64,000 bases of DNA, taken from contig JAQEWB010000001.1 of NCBI GenBank assembly GCA_027694045.1, positions 682,001 through 746,000 on the forward strand. Reading direction: 5' to 3'. Below are positions 56,836 through 64,000 of this stretch, one piece after another. The translations under genes were made by a program, and so were the position numbers. The DNA comes from Bacillaceae bacterium OF18-1A. Its GTDB lineage: Bacteria; Bacillota; Bacilli; Bacillales; Bacillaceae_G. Numbering within the stretch: the first letter of the stretch is position 1; every line of letters starts with the position of its first letter. The notes under the pieces were generated by a model. It made no database searches and had not been told where the DNA came from. It was given only the letters and a program-made list of their open reading frames with translations.

Positions 56836-57391
56836 AACGGTCGAACAATATCGTCTTCATGATTGCAACATATTCACGCACATACATTTTTCTCTGAGAA
56901 CGGCTCGGCGTTTCAGCAGCTAATGCTTCCATCTTCATTCCTAAACGCTTTGCGATAATTTTCGTTCGATATAAATGATACGTATTACTTACAACTACCG
57001 CATGTGTTACATCATATAAATCCATGCTAAACTTTAAATTTTCATATGTATTTGTAGAGCGGTCTTCTATTAAAATGCGATTCTCCTCTATACCATGTGC
57101 CCTTAAATAGTTTCTCATACTGTGAGCTTCCGGTATATCTTCATCTTCCCCTTGACCACCTGAAACAATTACTTTTACCTCAGGATGAGAATATAAATAT
57201 TCCAACGCTACATCTAAACGATTTTGAAGAGATAAAGACGGTCTATCTCCAAATAACTTTGCACCTAATATAAGAACGTATGGAGAGTGATGACTCAATT
57301 TTTCACAAGCAACTTTCTTCATTCGGAACGTCATATAAATGATGTATAGTGGCGGTAATAATAAAATGATAAGAAAGATCCATTTGTTCAT
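56834..57391 (-). CDS. YdcF/SanA-family protein (DUF218, 185 aa)
   Basis: One N-terminal membrane anchor (WIFLIILLLPPLYIIYMTFR) and a DUF218 domain: HSPYVLILGAKLFGDRPSLS, VKVIVSGGQGEDEDIPEAHS and STNTYENLKFSMDLYDVTHA, then VVVSNTYHLYRTKIIAKRLG. The family is linked to cell-envelope functions and binds S-adenosylmethionine in YdcF. ATG 57391 has a distant AGGGAG (13 bases); starts further upstream would overlap the MFS gene. Confidence 0.82.
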   Translation of the reverse strand: MNKWIFLIILLLPPLYIIYMTFRMKKVACEKLSHHSPYVLILGAKLFGDRPSLSLQNRLDVALEYLYSHPEVKVIVSGGQGEDEDIPEAHSMRNYLRAHGIEENRILIEDRSTNTYENLKFSMDLYDVTHAVVVSNTYHLYRTKIIAKRLGMKMEALAAETPSRSQRKMYVREYVAIMKTILFDR

Positions 57392-57455
57392 AAATAAGTT
57401 TGCACTCCCTTTCTTTTTATTATACAGAAAAAGAAAGGGCGGCAGAAGGTTTTTT

Positions 57456-58685
57456 TTAAACGATTGATTTATTAGAAACATTCGCCGCTACTTTACGTTG
57501 TGATAGTACATAATAAATAGCGATTCCTAATGAGAAGATCAATATGCAGCTTAATACGTAAAACGGAAGCATTACTCCGGCTTTAGATACACCCGCTGTA
57601 AACAGCATTAGTAATACAATTCGTATTCCAGTACCAATTAGGCGAAATAAGCTGTCTACACGTCCCATTACTTCGTTTGGAATTTCCTCCATCATCAATA
57701 CATTTCTCGCTACTCTTGTACCTGCATTTCCAACCGCATGAAAAATCGCAAGTCCGTATAAAAACATTACGGAAGGCTCAATAATCATTGCGGTAATTGA
57801 AATTACATAAATGCACATTGTCATAACGATTGAAACTTCTGTTTTGACATATTTCATTATGAGTGGAATACAGATTCCTGCAACAACAGCTCCAACACCG
57901 TACATCATTCCCTCTATCGCGTATACAGAGGCATTAGCTTTAAGTATATCCGAAATATAAACTGGTATTAAATAATTTGCCATCATGACACCTATAAACG
58001 GCATATAAGTGGCAAGTAAGAACCAAAAGAGCTTAGGGCGGTTTTTCATAAAGTGAATTCCTTCGAACAATTGCTTCTTAAATGTTATTTTCTTTTTAAT
58101 CTCTTTTTTCTTGACATACGGTATACATAAAAACAGCAAAAATGCTCCTGCAAAAGTTAACATATCTACTAACAATATCCACTTCAAAGACACAACTTCA
58201 ATTAGGAAGCTCGCGGCTGCTCCTGAAATAACTTGTGTTAACTGTCCTTGTATTTCCATCGTTCCACTTAAACTTTTATAATGTTCTGCTTGAAAAATTT
58301 CTTGGTTGAACGCAAAAATTGTAGGATAAAATAATAGATAGTAAAAAGAGCCCGCTATATAAATAAGAATATAATGAATAGAATGATAGGATTGCCCAGC
58401 AAATCCCCATATAACCATTATTCCGATTACGGCTATCCCAATACCTTCATTACATAATAATAAAGATTTTCTTGAAAAACGATCAATACTTTGCCCGATA
58501 AACGGAGTTAACAAAAACATAATCAGTGTTGAGATGATGGAAACATAACCAAACGTTGTCTCTCCTCCACTCTCTTTAATTAACAACCATGGAATCGTTA
58601 TCATTACAATACCGGAACCAATAGCTGATAGACTATTGGCCCCTAGAATGAAATACAAGCTTGAATCTTTATAAAGAGATGACAT
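57456..58685 (-). CDS. MFS transporter
   Basis: A 409-residue, 12-segment major facilitator protein. The loop between segments 2 and 3 has GQSIDRFSRKSLLLCNEGIG (a GxxxDRxxRK/R motif), and segment starts such as MMANYLIPVYISDIL are typical. It resembles the MFS_3-type/enterobactin exporter-like group. Probably an efflux pump of unknown substrate. It overlaps no neighbour but ends 64 bases before the DUF218 start and begins one base from the reductase gene, so a three-gene operon is likely. Confidence 0.85.
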   Translation of the reverse strand: MSSLYKDSSLYFILGANSLSAIGSGIVMITIPWLLIKESGGETTFGYVSIISTLIMFLLTPFIGQSIDRFSRKSLLLCNEGIGIAVIGIMVIWGFAGQSYHSIHYILIYIAGSFYYLLFYPTIFAFNQEIFQAEHYKSLSGTMEIQGQLTQVISGAAASFLIEVVSLKWILLVDMLTFAGAFLLFLCIPYVKKKEIKKKITFKKQLFEGIHFMKNRPKLFWFLLATYMPFIGVMMANYLIPVYISDILKANASVYAIEGMMYGVGAVVAGICIPLIMKYVKTEVSIVMTMCIYVISITAMIIEPSVMFLYGLAIFHAVGNAGTRVARNVLMMEEIPNEVMGRVDSLFRLIGTGIRIVLLMLFTAGVSKAGVMLPFYVLSCILIFSLGIAIYYVLSQRKVAANVSNKSIV

Positions 58686-58686
58686 A

Positions 58687-59223
58687 TCACTCCACTCCTA
58701 GTTGTTTTTTCACTTCTTTATATACGCTCATATACGCTTTTAATTCTTTAACTACATCGTGAATTAATGGTTTTGCATCTTCTCCAAGTTCACCGTCTTG
58801 CACATGTAATCCATCAAGCACAACTTGTTTTGGGATTGCATTTGCGTAAACACCTCTAGCAACCGTACGCATACTATTTAATGCGTTAATTCCTCCTTTA
58901 CCGCCCCCAGCAACAGCTAATAAAGCGACAGGTTTATGAATAAATTCACTGCTACTTAAATAATCTAATGAATTTTTCAGCGCACCGCTCATCGCATTAT
59001 GATATTCTGGTGTACATAATACTACACCGTCCGCTGCTTTCACTAACGCTTTTAAATTTTTTACAACCTCTAAATCACGTTGCGATTCTTCACCGTTATA
59101 TAAAGGCAATTCCTCTACTGCTAAATCGTATAACTCCCCTTCAAATTGATCTGCAATATATTTTGCCACCACACGAGTTCTACCGAATTTTCTTGGTGTA
59201 CCGTTAATAACGACTAGTTTCAT
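58687..59223 (-). CDS. NADPH-dependent FMN reductase (azoreductase type)
   Basis: A 178-residue flavodoxin-fold enzyme. FMN binding: VVINGTPRKFGRTRVVAKYI (phosphate loop), CTPEYHNAMSGALKNSLDYL and LLAVAGGGKGGINALNSMR. It matches B. subtilis YhdA-type NADPH:FMN oxidoreductases with azoreductase activity. Strongly packed with the MFS gene downstream; the two may act in resistance to redox-active compounds. The cytosolic enzyme would use NADPH to reduce quinones or azo dyes. Confidence 0.9.
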   Translation of the reverse strand: MKLVVINGTPRKFGRTRVVAKYIADQFEGELYDLAVEELPLYNGEESQRDLEVVKNLKALVKAADGVVLCTPEYHNAMSGALKNSLDYLSSSEFIHKPVALLAVAGGGKGGINALNSMRTVARGVYANAIPKQVVLDGLHVQDGELGEDAKPLIHDVVKELKAYMSVYKEVKKQLGVE

Positions 59224-59333
59224 ACTTATTTCTCCCCTTTGTTTTTTAAGTTATACTTACATATTATCAGAAATTTCTATACAAAACACAATATAAAGAG
59301 GGAACTAGCTTGATAAAATAGTATGATAGACGT

Positions 59334-59365
59334 AAAAAAGAACTCATACTTTCGTATGAGTTCTT
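59334..59365 (-). terminator. Terminator of the glycosyltransferase operon
   Basis: Minus strand AAGAACTCATAC-GAAA-GTATGAGTTCTT followed by TTTT; 12-bp perfect stem. Confidence 0.85.
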
Positions 59366-59370
59366 CACAA

Positions 59371-60525
59371 TTATTTCATTTCACCTTTATCACTCAATGT
59401 ACCTATACTTTCTTTAGTTTTAAAATGTTGAAATGCTTTTTCTGCTAATTTTTTTCGTTCTTCTGGTAACTCTATATATTTCATTATATTTTCTATTATT
59501 TTTTCATACGGAGTAAATACAATTCCTGGCCACTCTACCTCGTCTTCTGGATTACTATTTTCCGAAATAATAAATTTCTTGTTTGCGACTGCATAAGAAA
59601 CGCGAGGTGTTTCCAGAATTCCCGATAAGTAAAAGTGAATATTTAATATAATTTTAGACCTAGCAATCAACTCATTTCTAGCAATTCCCCATGCGTTATT
59701 TTTAAAAACGATATTTAAATGTGGGGCAACAGCTTTTAATTGATTGAAAATAGCTTGCCTTCTTGGATTAAGAGCACCTATAAATAGAACATCAATATCT
59801 TCAGAAATCTCATCTTCAAATATCTCTTTTTTTATTTCCAAAACCGGAGCATAGTTCATTCCTACATGTTTTATTTCTTTTCCAATTCCTTTTTGTTTTA
59901 ACCATTCTATATTTTGTTTACTATAATCCCAAATCACTCTAGCTCTTAATAATATTAAATAAAGCGGATGCGCATACGGACTGCCTTCATACAACTGTTC
60001 TAAATTATAAATAATCGCATCTTTCGGAAGGAGATTCGGGTTAAACGCATATGTATGCGCCCCAAAAATAATCGTATTCTTCACATTTTCTAGTATTGTT
60101 TCTGATATGATTGCTGTATTTCCCTCCTGCTCCAATCGCCATTTCAAAGCCCGTGCAACATCTATGAAACTACCATACGTCTTTGGGCATATAAAAAGAC
60201 AATAATCATATTCTTTATTCAAATAAGCTTCCATTAAACTTAAATTATTTTTATATAAATCTACATCTGGATGTTCAATTACTAACTCATTTGCATATTT
60301 TTTTGCTACTTTATATAATCCAGCATAATAAGCAGAAATACACCTTTTTAATTCGATTCCTTGCCGATATTCATCTGACACATCCATATCTAAAAGAAGA
60401 TTTGCGATACAATACGCTTTTAAATGATCGCGATCATAGTAATAGTCTAGTAGTGGCATCAATTCTTCATACGTATTTCCATGCACCGATTCTCCTAATT
60501 CAATCGCCCACCGCATTAATTCCAT
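59371..60525 (-). CDS. CgeB-like glycosyltransferase with helical N-terminal region
   Basis: A 384-residue protein. The first 110 residues are helical repeats (YCIANLLLDMDVSDEYRQGI; YNGLY-type segments). From about residue 115 it has a GT-B fold: VDVLFIGALNPRRQAIFNQL, KNNAWGIARNELIARSKIIL and SGILETPRVSYAVANKKFII, as in CgeB/spore-coat glycosyltransferases. It is paired with a GT2 enzyme upstream. In this group such pairs often decorate spore or cell-surface glycoproteins; substrate not known. Confidence 0.75.
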   Translation of the reverse strand: MELMRWAIELGESVHGNTYEELMPLLDYYYDRDHLKAYCIANLLLDMDVSDEYRQGIELKRCISAYYAGLYKVAKKYANELVIEHPDVDLYKNNLSLMEAYLNKEYDYCLFICPKTYGSFIDVARALKWRLEQEGNTAIISETILENVKNTIIFGAHTYAFNPNLLPKDAIIYNLEQLYEGSPYAHPLYLILLRARVIWDYSKQNIEWLKQKGIGKEIKHVGMNYAPVLEIKKEIFEDEISEDIDVLFIGALNPRRQAIFNQLKAVAPHLNIVFKNNAWGIARNELIARSKIILNIHFYLSGILETPRVSYAVANKKFIISENSNPEDEVEWPGIVFTPYEKIIENIMKYIELPEERKKLAEKAFQHFKTKESIGTLSDKGEMK

Positions 60526-60556
60526 GATTACTCCACTACTCCTTTAAGCAATGTAT

Positions 60557-61777
60557 TTAATAAAATTTCGAATTGTTCTCTACCATGTTTGCTATATGCA
60601 ACGGTATCTCTTCTTTTTTTGCTTCCAAATATTTTTGTGCCCTTGCCCCTAAATGTTTTTTGTGAGGTATGTAGTAAGCACTTATAGAAATTTCATAGTC
60701 AAATAAGTAATCATATACATGATAATCTACAAATAAAAGATCGTCTTTTGGAAAAGGAACTTCCTTCCCTTGCAGAGCATACATCAAAGCAATATTATTT
60801 TGAGATCGTAATCGATACAACCTTGCCAGTTGATATAACGGTTCAGCTCGAGTTGGTCTATATTCCCATGCTTTTTGAAAATAAAGAACTGCCAATGCTA
60901 CATATTGTTCTTCTTGCTTTTTAACGTGTTCTTTTTCATCCGCATCTGTTACTTCATGTTGTTTATTTGCTGAATGGTTTGCTAAATGCTCATAACAAAA
61001 CCCTATTCGTAATAACGAATAGAATACTTCTTCATCCCATCCTCCGGCTTCCACTCTTTTTTTATACCATTTAATTGAATCTTCAAATTGATTTAAATGA
61101 TAGTAAGTTTGAGCTAAATAAAATAAATACCTTATATGCAAATCTGGCGTAGTTTCTGGATCATTTAACCCTTGCACCAACAGCCTCTCATCTCTTTCAA
61201 ATTTATCCCCCTTACTTCCACCATCTCCTGGATCATTAACGACAAGGGTATCTAACTTGGATACTCTCGTATTGTAATTTGCTCCAACTTTGGAACGATC
61301 AATATCCCAATACTCATGAGTCACACCGACTGATTTCCATGGTAAAGAAGCTTTCAAAAGGCGTGTAAGCCAATATTTAATATGAATATCATATTGCAAT
61401 GTAAGGTAATGATCTTCCGTTAAGCTATTTTTATCAAAATTGGGCTCAACTTCTAAAATCATATCTGCATCAAGTATTAATAAATAATCTGCTTCTGGGT
61501 ATGTTTTTTGCGCTAACGATATAGCTAAACTTCTGTTATAACCAAAGTTTTTAAATGGCTCATGATGAACAGTTCCCGGTATTTCATGTTCCTTACACCA
61601 ATTCTCAATAATTTCAGGTGTATTATCAGTTGATCCAGTATCACAAATAGAAACAAAATCTACAATAGATTTCGTTGCATTTAAACATCTTTCCATAATT
61701 CTAGATTCATTTTTTACAATCATACAAAGACATAACTTTTTCTCTTCCTTTACATTCTTCACCTGCTCATTTCCCAT
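60557..61777 (-). CDS. GT2 glycosyltransferase with TPR tail
   Basis: A 406-residue GT2 enzyme: LCLCMIVKNESRIMERCLNA (nucleotide site), VSICDTGSTDNTPEIIENWC, and the metal-binding DxD in LLILDADMILEVE. The C-terminal half has TPR-like repeats (YLFYLAQTYYHLNQFEDSIK; QKAWEYRPTRAEPLYQLARL), typical for protein-O-glycosylating GT2 enzymes such as SunS relatives. The downstream neighbour is a second glycosyltransferase. A likely role is sugar addition to a surface or spore protein. Confidence 0.85.
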   Translation of the reverse strand: MGNEQVKNVKEEKKLCLCMIVKNESRIMERCLNATKSIVDFVSICDTGSTDNTPEIIENWCKEHEIPGTVHHEPFKNFGYNRSLAISLAQKTYPEADYLLILDADMILEVEPNFDKNSLTEDHYLTLQYDIHIKYWLTRLLKASLPWKSVGVTHEYWDIDRSKVGANYNTRVSKLDTLVVNDPGDGGSKGDKFERDERLLVQGLNDPETTPDLHIRYLFYLAQTYYHLNQFEDSIKWYKKRVEAGGWDEEVFYSLLRIGFCYEHLANHSANKQHEVTDADEKEHVKKQEEQYVALAVLYFQKAWEYRPTRAEPLYQLARLYRLRSQNNIALMYALQGKEVPFPKDDLLFVDYHVYDYLFDYEISISAYYIPHKKHLGARAQKYLEAKKEEIPLHIANMVENNSKFY

Positions 61778-61931
61778 TTAACCACCTCATATTTTATTAA
61801 CACGTTCTTTTCATATGTAGCACTGCTTCTTAGCTACACTGATAACATAACCATCCTTTTACTATTTATGAAAACTTCATTTTATTTATTCTTATTTTTG
61901 TGTTGGGACATATTCGATACAATCAGTACAA

Positions 61932-61974
61932 AATAAAAAGGCATGAGCCCAGTTCAATACCGGACCCATGCCTA
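61932..61974 (-). terminator. Terminator of the alcohol dehydrogenase gene
   Basis: Minus strand AGGCATG...CATGCCT with an inner GGGTCC/GGGCTC part, followed by TTTTATTTT. Confidence 0.75.
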
Positions 61975-62033
61975 ACATCTACTTTTTCAATATTTAAAGA
62001 GATTCGTACTAACAATCATTGAAACAACGTGAA

Positions 62034-63071
62034 TTATTTACAGTCACAATTGTGTTGTTTAAAATCGATTACCATACGTCCTTGAATTTTACCTTGTTCC
62101 ATTTCTTCAAATACATTTTGCACTTTATCTAGAGAACAAGTTTGAACAACCGGTACAACTTTTCCTTCTGCACCGAACATGAATGCCTCCTCTAAGTCCT
62201 TACGAGTACCGACTAGAGAACCAACTACTTCAATTCCATCTAGTACAAGTCGCGGAATGTTTAAATCCATAGTTTCTACTGGTAAACCTACCGCAACGAC
62301 TTTACCACAAGCGCGTACTGCATCAACTGCTGAGTTGAATGCTACTTTTGAAACAGCTGTTACTACAGCAGCATAAGCACCGCCAAACTCATCTTGAACA
62401 ATCTTATCAGCAGGACCTTGAGAAATTGGATTGATAGTCATATCAGCGCCAACCTCTTTTGCTAAGGCTAATTTATCGTCATTAATATCTACTGCAATTA
62501 CTTTTGCACCAAATACATTTTTAGCATATTGAATAGCTAAATTACCTAATCCACCACAACCATAGATAACGATAGGTTGACCAGGTTTAATTTCTGATAC
62601 TTTTATTGCTTTATATGTAGTTACACCTGCACATGTGATTGATGATGCTTGAGCAGGATCTAATCCTTCTGGTACTTTCACCGCATAATCAGCTGTAACG
62701 ATACATTGTTCCGCCATACCACCATCTACTGAATAACCAGCATTCTTAACTTCACGACAAAATGTTTCTCTACCAGTTACGCAATATTCACAGCGTCCAC
62801 AGGATTGGAACATCCATGCAATACTTACACGGTCACCAACCTTAAGTGAAGTAACGTCATCAGCGATTTTAGTAATAATACCTACCCCCTCATGACCAAG
62901 GATACGGCCATCTGTGTTACCAAAATCATGATTTGCAACGTGTAAATCAGTGTGGCAAACTCCACAATACTCTACATCTACTAATGCTTCGCCTGAACGT
63001 AACGGGCGTAATTCTTTTTCAATAACTTCGATGTTTGCTTTGCTGTTTTTATTAACCACTACTGCTTTCAT
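62034..63071 (-). CDS. adhP: Zinc-dependent alcohol dehydrogenase (AdhP/AdhA type)
   Basis: A 345-residue medium-chain dehydrogenase. Catalytic zinc ligands sit in [10 protein letters not shown] and GHEGVGII; the structural zinc in [15 protein letters not shown]. The NAD site is [14 protein letters not shown] followed by [11 protein letters not shown]. It interconverts ethanol and acetaldehyde in fermentation. ATG 63071 follows GGGGAG. A palindrome matching the Rex consensus (63216-63233) lies 145 bases upstream, overlapping a probable -35 box, so NADH-dependent repression by Rex is likely. Confidence 0.93.
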   Translation of the reverse strand: MKAVVVNKNSKANIEVIEKELRPLRSGEALVDVEYCGVCHTDLHVANHDFGNTDGRILGHEGVGIITKIADDVTSLKVGDRVSIAWMFQSCGRCEYCVTGRETFCREVKNAGYSVDGGMAEQCIVTADYAVKVPEGLDPAQASSITCAGVTTYKAIKVSEIKPGQPIVIYGCGGLGNLAIQYAKNVFGAKVIAVDINDDKLALAKEVGADMTINPISQGPADKIVQDEFGGAYAAVVTAVSKVAFNSAVDAVRACGKVVAVGLPVETMDLNIPRLVLDGIEVVGSLVGTRKDLEEAFMFGAEGKVVPVVQTCSLDKVQNVFEEMEQGKIQGRMVIDFKQHNCDCK

Positions 63072-63215
63072 ATGTGATCTCCCCTTTAGTGTTTTAAAGT
63101 TTTCATACATTCATCTCAAAACTTCTATCCTTACTGTTTTGACTAATTAACTTGCCAAATTTAAGTGTTCAATCATCAATACATGTCCATCATAACATGG
63201 ACTTTCATAAGCATA

Positions 63216-63233
63216 TTGTTAAATTTTGAACAA
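63216..63233. promoter_or_regulatory. Candidate Rex operator upstream of adhP
   Basis: TTGTTAAATTTTGAACAA, an 18-bp near-palindrome fitting TTGTTAA-N4-TTAACAA with one change. The minus-strand reading TTGTTC...TTATGA (17-bp spacing) could be the adhP promoter, so the site would cover the -35 box. Confidence 0.55.
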
Positions 63234-63395
63234 TATTTGAATTATTAACCAATTTTTAAAATATATTTGAGGAAAAATCACGTTAAGAGTATACAAGATT
63301 TTATACAGTTTTTTCGGCTAATCCAGTAACAAACTAAAAACCTAAAACCCACGCAGGATAGAAATATATAAAAAAATACATAGAATCATAAAACA

Positions 63396-63434
63396 AAAAG
63401 AAGGATCTCTTGTGAGAGTATGGATCCTCCTTTT
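63396..63434 (-). terminator. Terminator of the right-edge kinase-like gene
   Basis: Minus strand AAGGAGGATC...GATCCTTCTTTTTG, a stem around GGATC/GATCC with a T-run. It lies about 90 bases after the stop of the gene at the right edge. Confidence 0.6.
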
Positions 63435-63524
63435 CCTCGCTGCCGATAATGAGACGTTATGTTAACTGAAAATGTATGCGATATTCATAAAATCTGGACT
63501 GTTCAATTTGTTATGATTAAAAAA

Positions 63525-64000
63525 CTATAGTTGAAATTCTTTCTTTATAATTTGAGCTACTTCTGTAGCGTTTAGATTCGTATTATTAATTCTTATATAA
63601 TTTTTCTCTGTAATTTCTCCTTCTCTTGAATTCAATCTAAAACTTTCAAATGTGCTTAATAAATTCTGTTCGGATTGTTCAATATTTCTTTTCGTTGGCT
63701 TATGTTCAAGTCGATTAGGTGTTTTATTTCGTTGAAGTCTCTCTTCTACATCAGCTTCTAGTTCAACAAAATAAATATCAACTCCTTGGGAACGAAAAAT
63801 ATTACATATGCTTTCAACATCATCCCAATCTTTCTTTTCATTAAACGCCCATACGTATGTAAAAACCATTCCATAATGGTCACTTTTTGAAAAGGATTGA
63901 AATATTTCTTTTCGAAAAAGATGTGTTAATCGCCACATTTCCGGAGAGAATCCATACAGTGGCTCCAATAAATCAATTGTCATATGGTTATGAAATAATT
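63525..64000 (-). CDS. P-loop kinase-like protein, N-terminus beyond the window
   Basis: At least 158 residues of a small P-loop kinase-like protein (shikimate/adenylate-kinase fold). The frame stays open to the right edge: the bases after 63983 read LFHNH in frame before MTIDLLEPLYGFSPEMW, and FHNHxTxDLL is typical of the segment after the Walker A in this family. So the real start and the P-loop are outside. RNKTPNRLEHKPTKRNIEQS resembles the LID region. Substrate unknown. Confidence 0.7.
   Translation of the reverse strand, partial: LFHNHMTIDLLEPLYGFSPEMWRLTHLFRKEIFQSFSKSDHYGMVFTYVWAFNEKKDWDDVESICNIFRSQGVDIYFVELEADVEERLQRNKTPNRLEHKPTKRNIEQSEQNLLSTFESFRLNSREGEITEKNYIRINNTNLNATEVAQIIKKEFQL

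Noticed and set aside
1..64000. CRISPR array, tRNA or rRNA genes, insertion sequences.
   Set aside because: No array of regularly spaced identical repeats, no tRNA cloverleaf, no rRNA sequence and no transposase were found; the 23-bp iterons at 18.2 kb have only four copies and lie inside a gene.

Overview
The window is low-GC Firmicute DNA and almost certainly Bacillus cereus group. The evidence is the kamA-ablB-yodQRST lysine/beta-lysine cluster, YozD, YozE and YokU homologues, a cereus-type RacA, Spo0M, and degenerate interspersed repeats that resemble the bcr repeats of this group. No rRNA, tRNA, CRISPR array or insertion sequence was seen.

Region 1, about 1-27,050, is the integrase-proximal part of a temperate siphovirus-type prophage whose left end lies outside the window. 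From the left, on the minus strand, come the head genes (capsid, decoration-like protein, scaffold, an inserted DUF2829/Tad2 gene, MuF, portal, both terminase subunits). Next are an ArpU-type late activator, accessory small genes with a degenerate homing-endonuclease relative, a phage sigma factor, two zinc-finger/HTH paralogues, a DUF1064 protein, dUTPase, AbrB-like and YpiB/ReoY-like proteins. Then come the replication and recombination genes: helicase loader, initiator carrying four 23-bp iterons, RecT, YqaJ and YqaI. A control region with shared 8-5-8 operators separates an early-operon HTH gene and excisionase-like gene from the plus-strand repressor. Beyond it is an arbitrium-type lysis/lysogeny communication module: AimR receptor, AimP prepeptide ending in PGGGW, and a candidate aimX. 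A second XRE repressor follows, then a second, leaderless, glycine-rich gene also ending in PGGGW, and the tyrosine integrase. The prophage ends just upstream of a ydbP-like thioredoxin gene.

Region 2, about 27,100-32,700, is core chromosome: ydbP, a CDF metal exporter, a PAP2 phosphatase, an operon of a tiny RS-repeat protein, a Ser/Thr kinase and Spo0M, then yozD, a small membrane protein, an SH3-like protein and yozE.

Region 3, about 32,700-41,100, is a lysine/beta-lysine catabolic locus. yodT, yodS, yodR, yodQ and ablB form one operon. A sigma-54 activator gene follows, then kamA-yokU behind a near-consensus -24/-12 promoter.

Region 4, about 41,100-64,000, is mixed chromosome: a long gap with a repeat element, a DUF4397 protein, a sporulation-type histidine kinase, YueI, an aldehyde dehydrogenase remnant, a CNNM/CorC-type transporter, RacA and a GNAT-like protein. 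After these come a McrB/DUF2357-McrC-like candidate defence pair, an APC antiporter, an OpuC-type osmoprotectant ABC system with fused permease and binding protein, a DUF218 protein, an MFS transporter, an FMN reductase, two glycosyltransferases, a zinc alcohol dehydrogenase with a candidate Rex operator, and a truncated P-loop kinase gene at the right edge.

The most interesting content is the peptide communication and repressor region at 22-26 kb, especially the second PGGGW-terminated gene, together with the anti-Thoeris homologue, the YpiB/ReoY homologue, the iteron origin and several short plus-strand promoter-terminator units inside the prophage.
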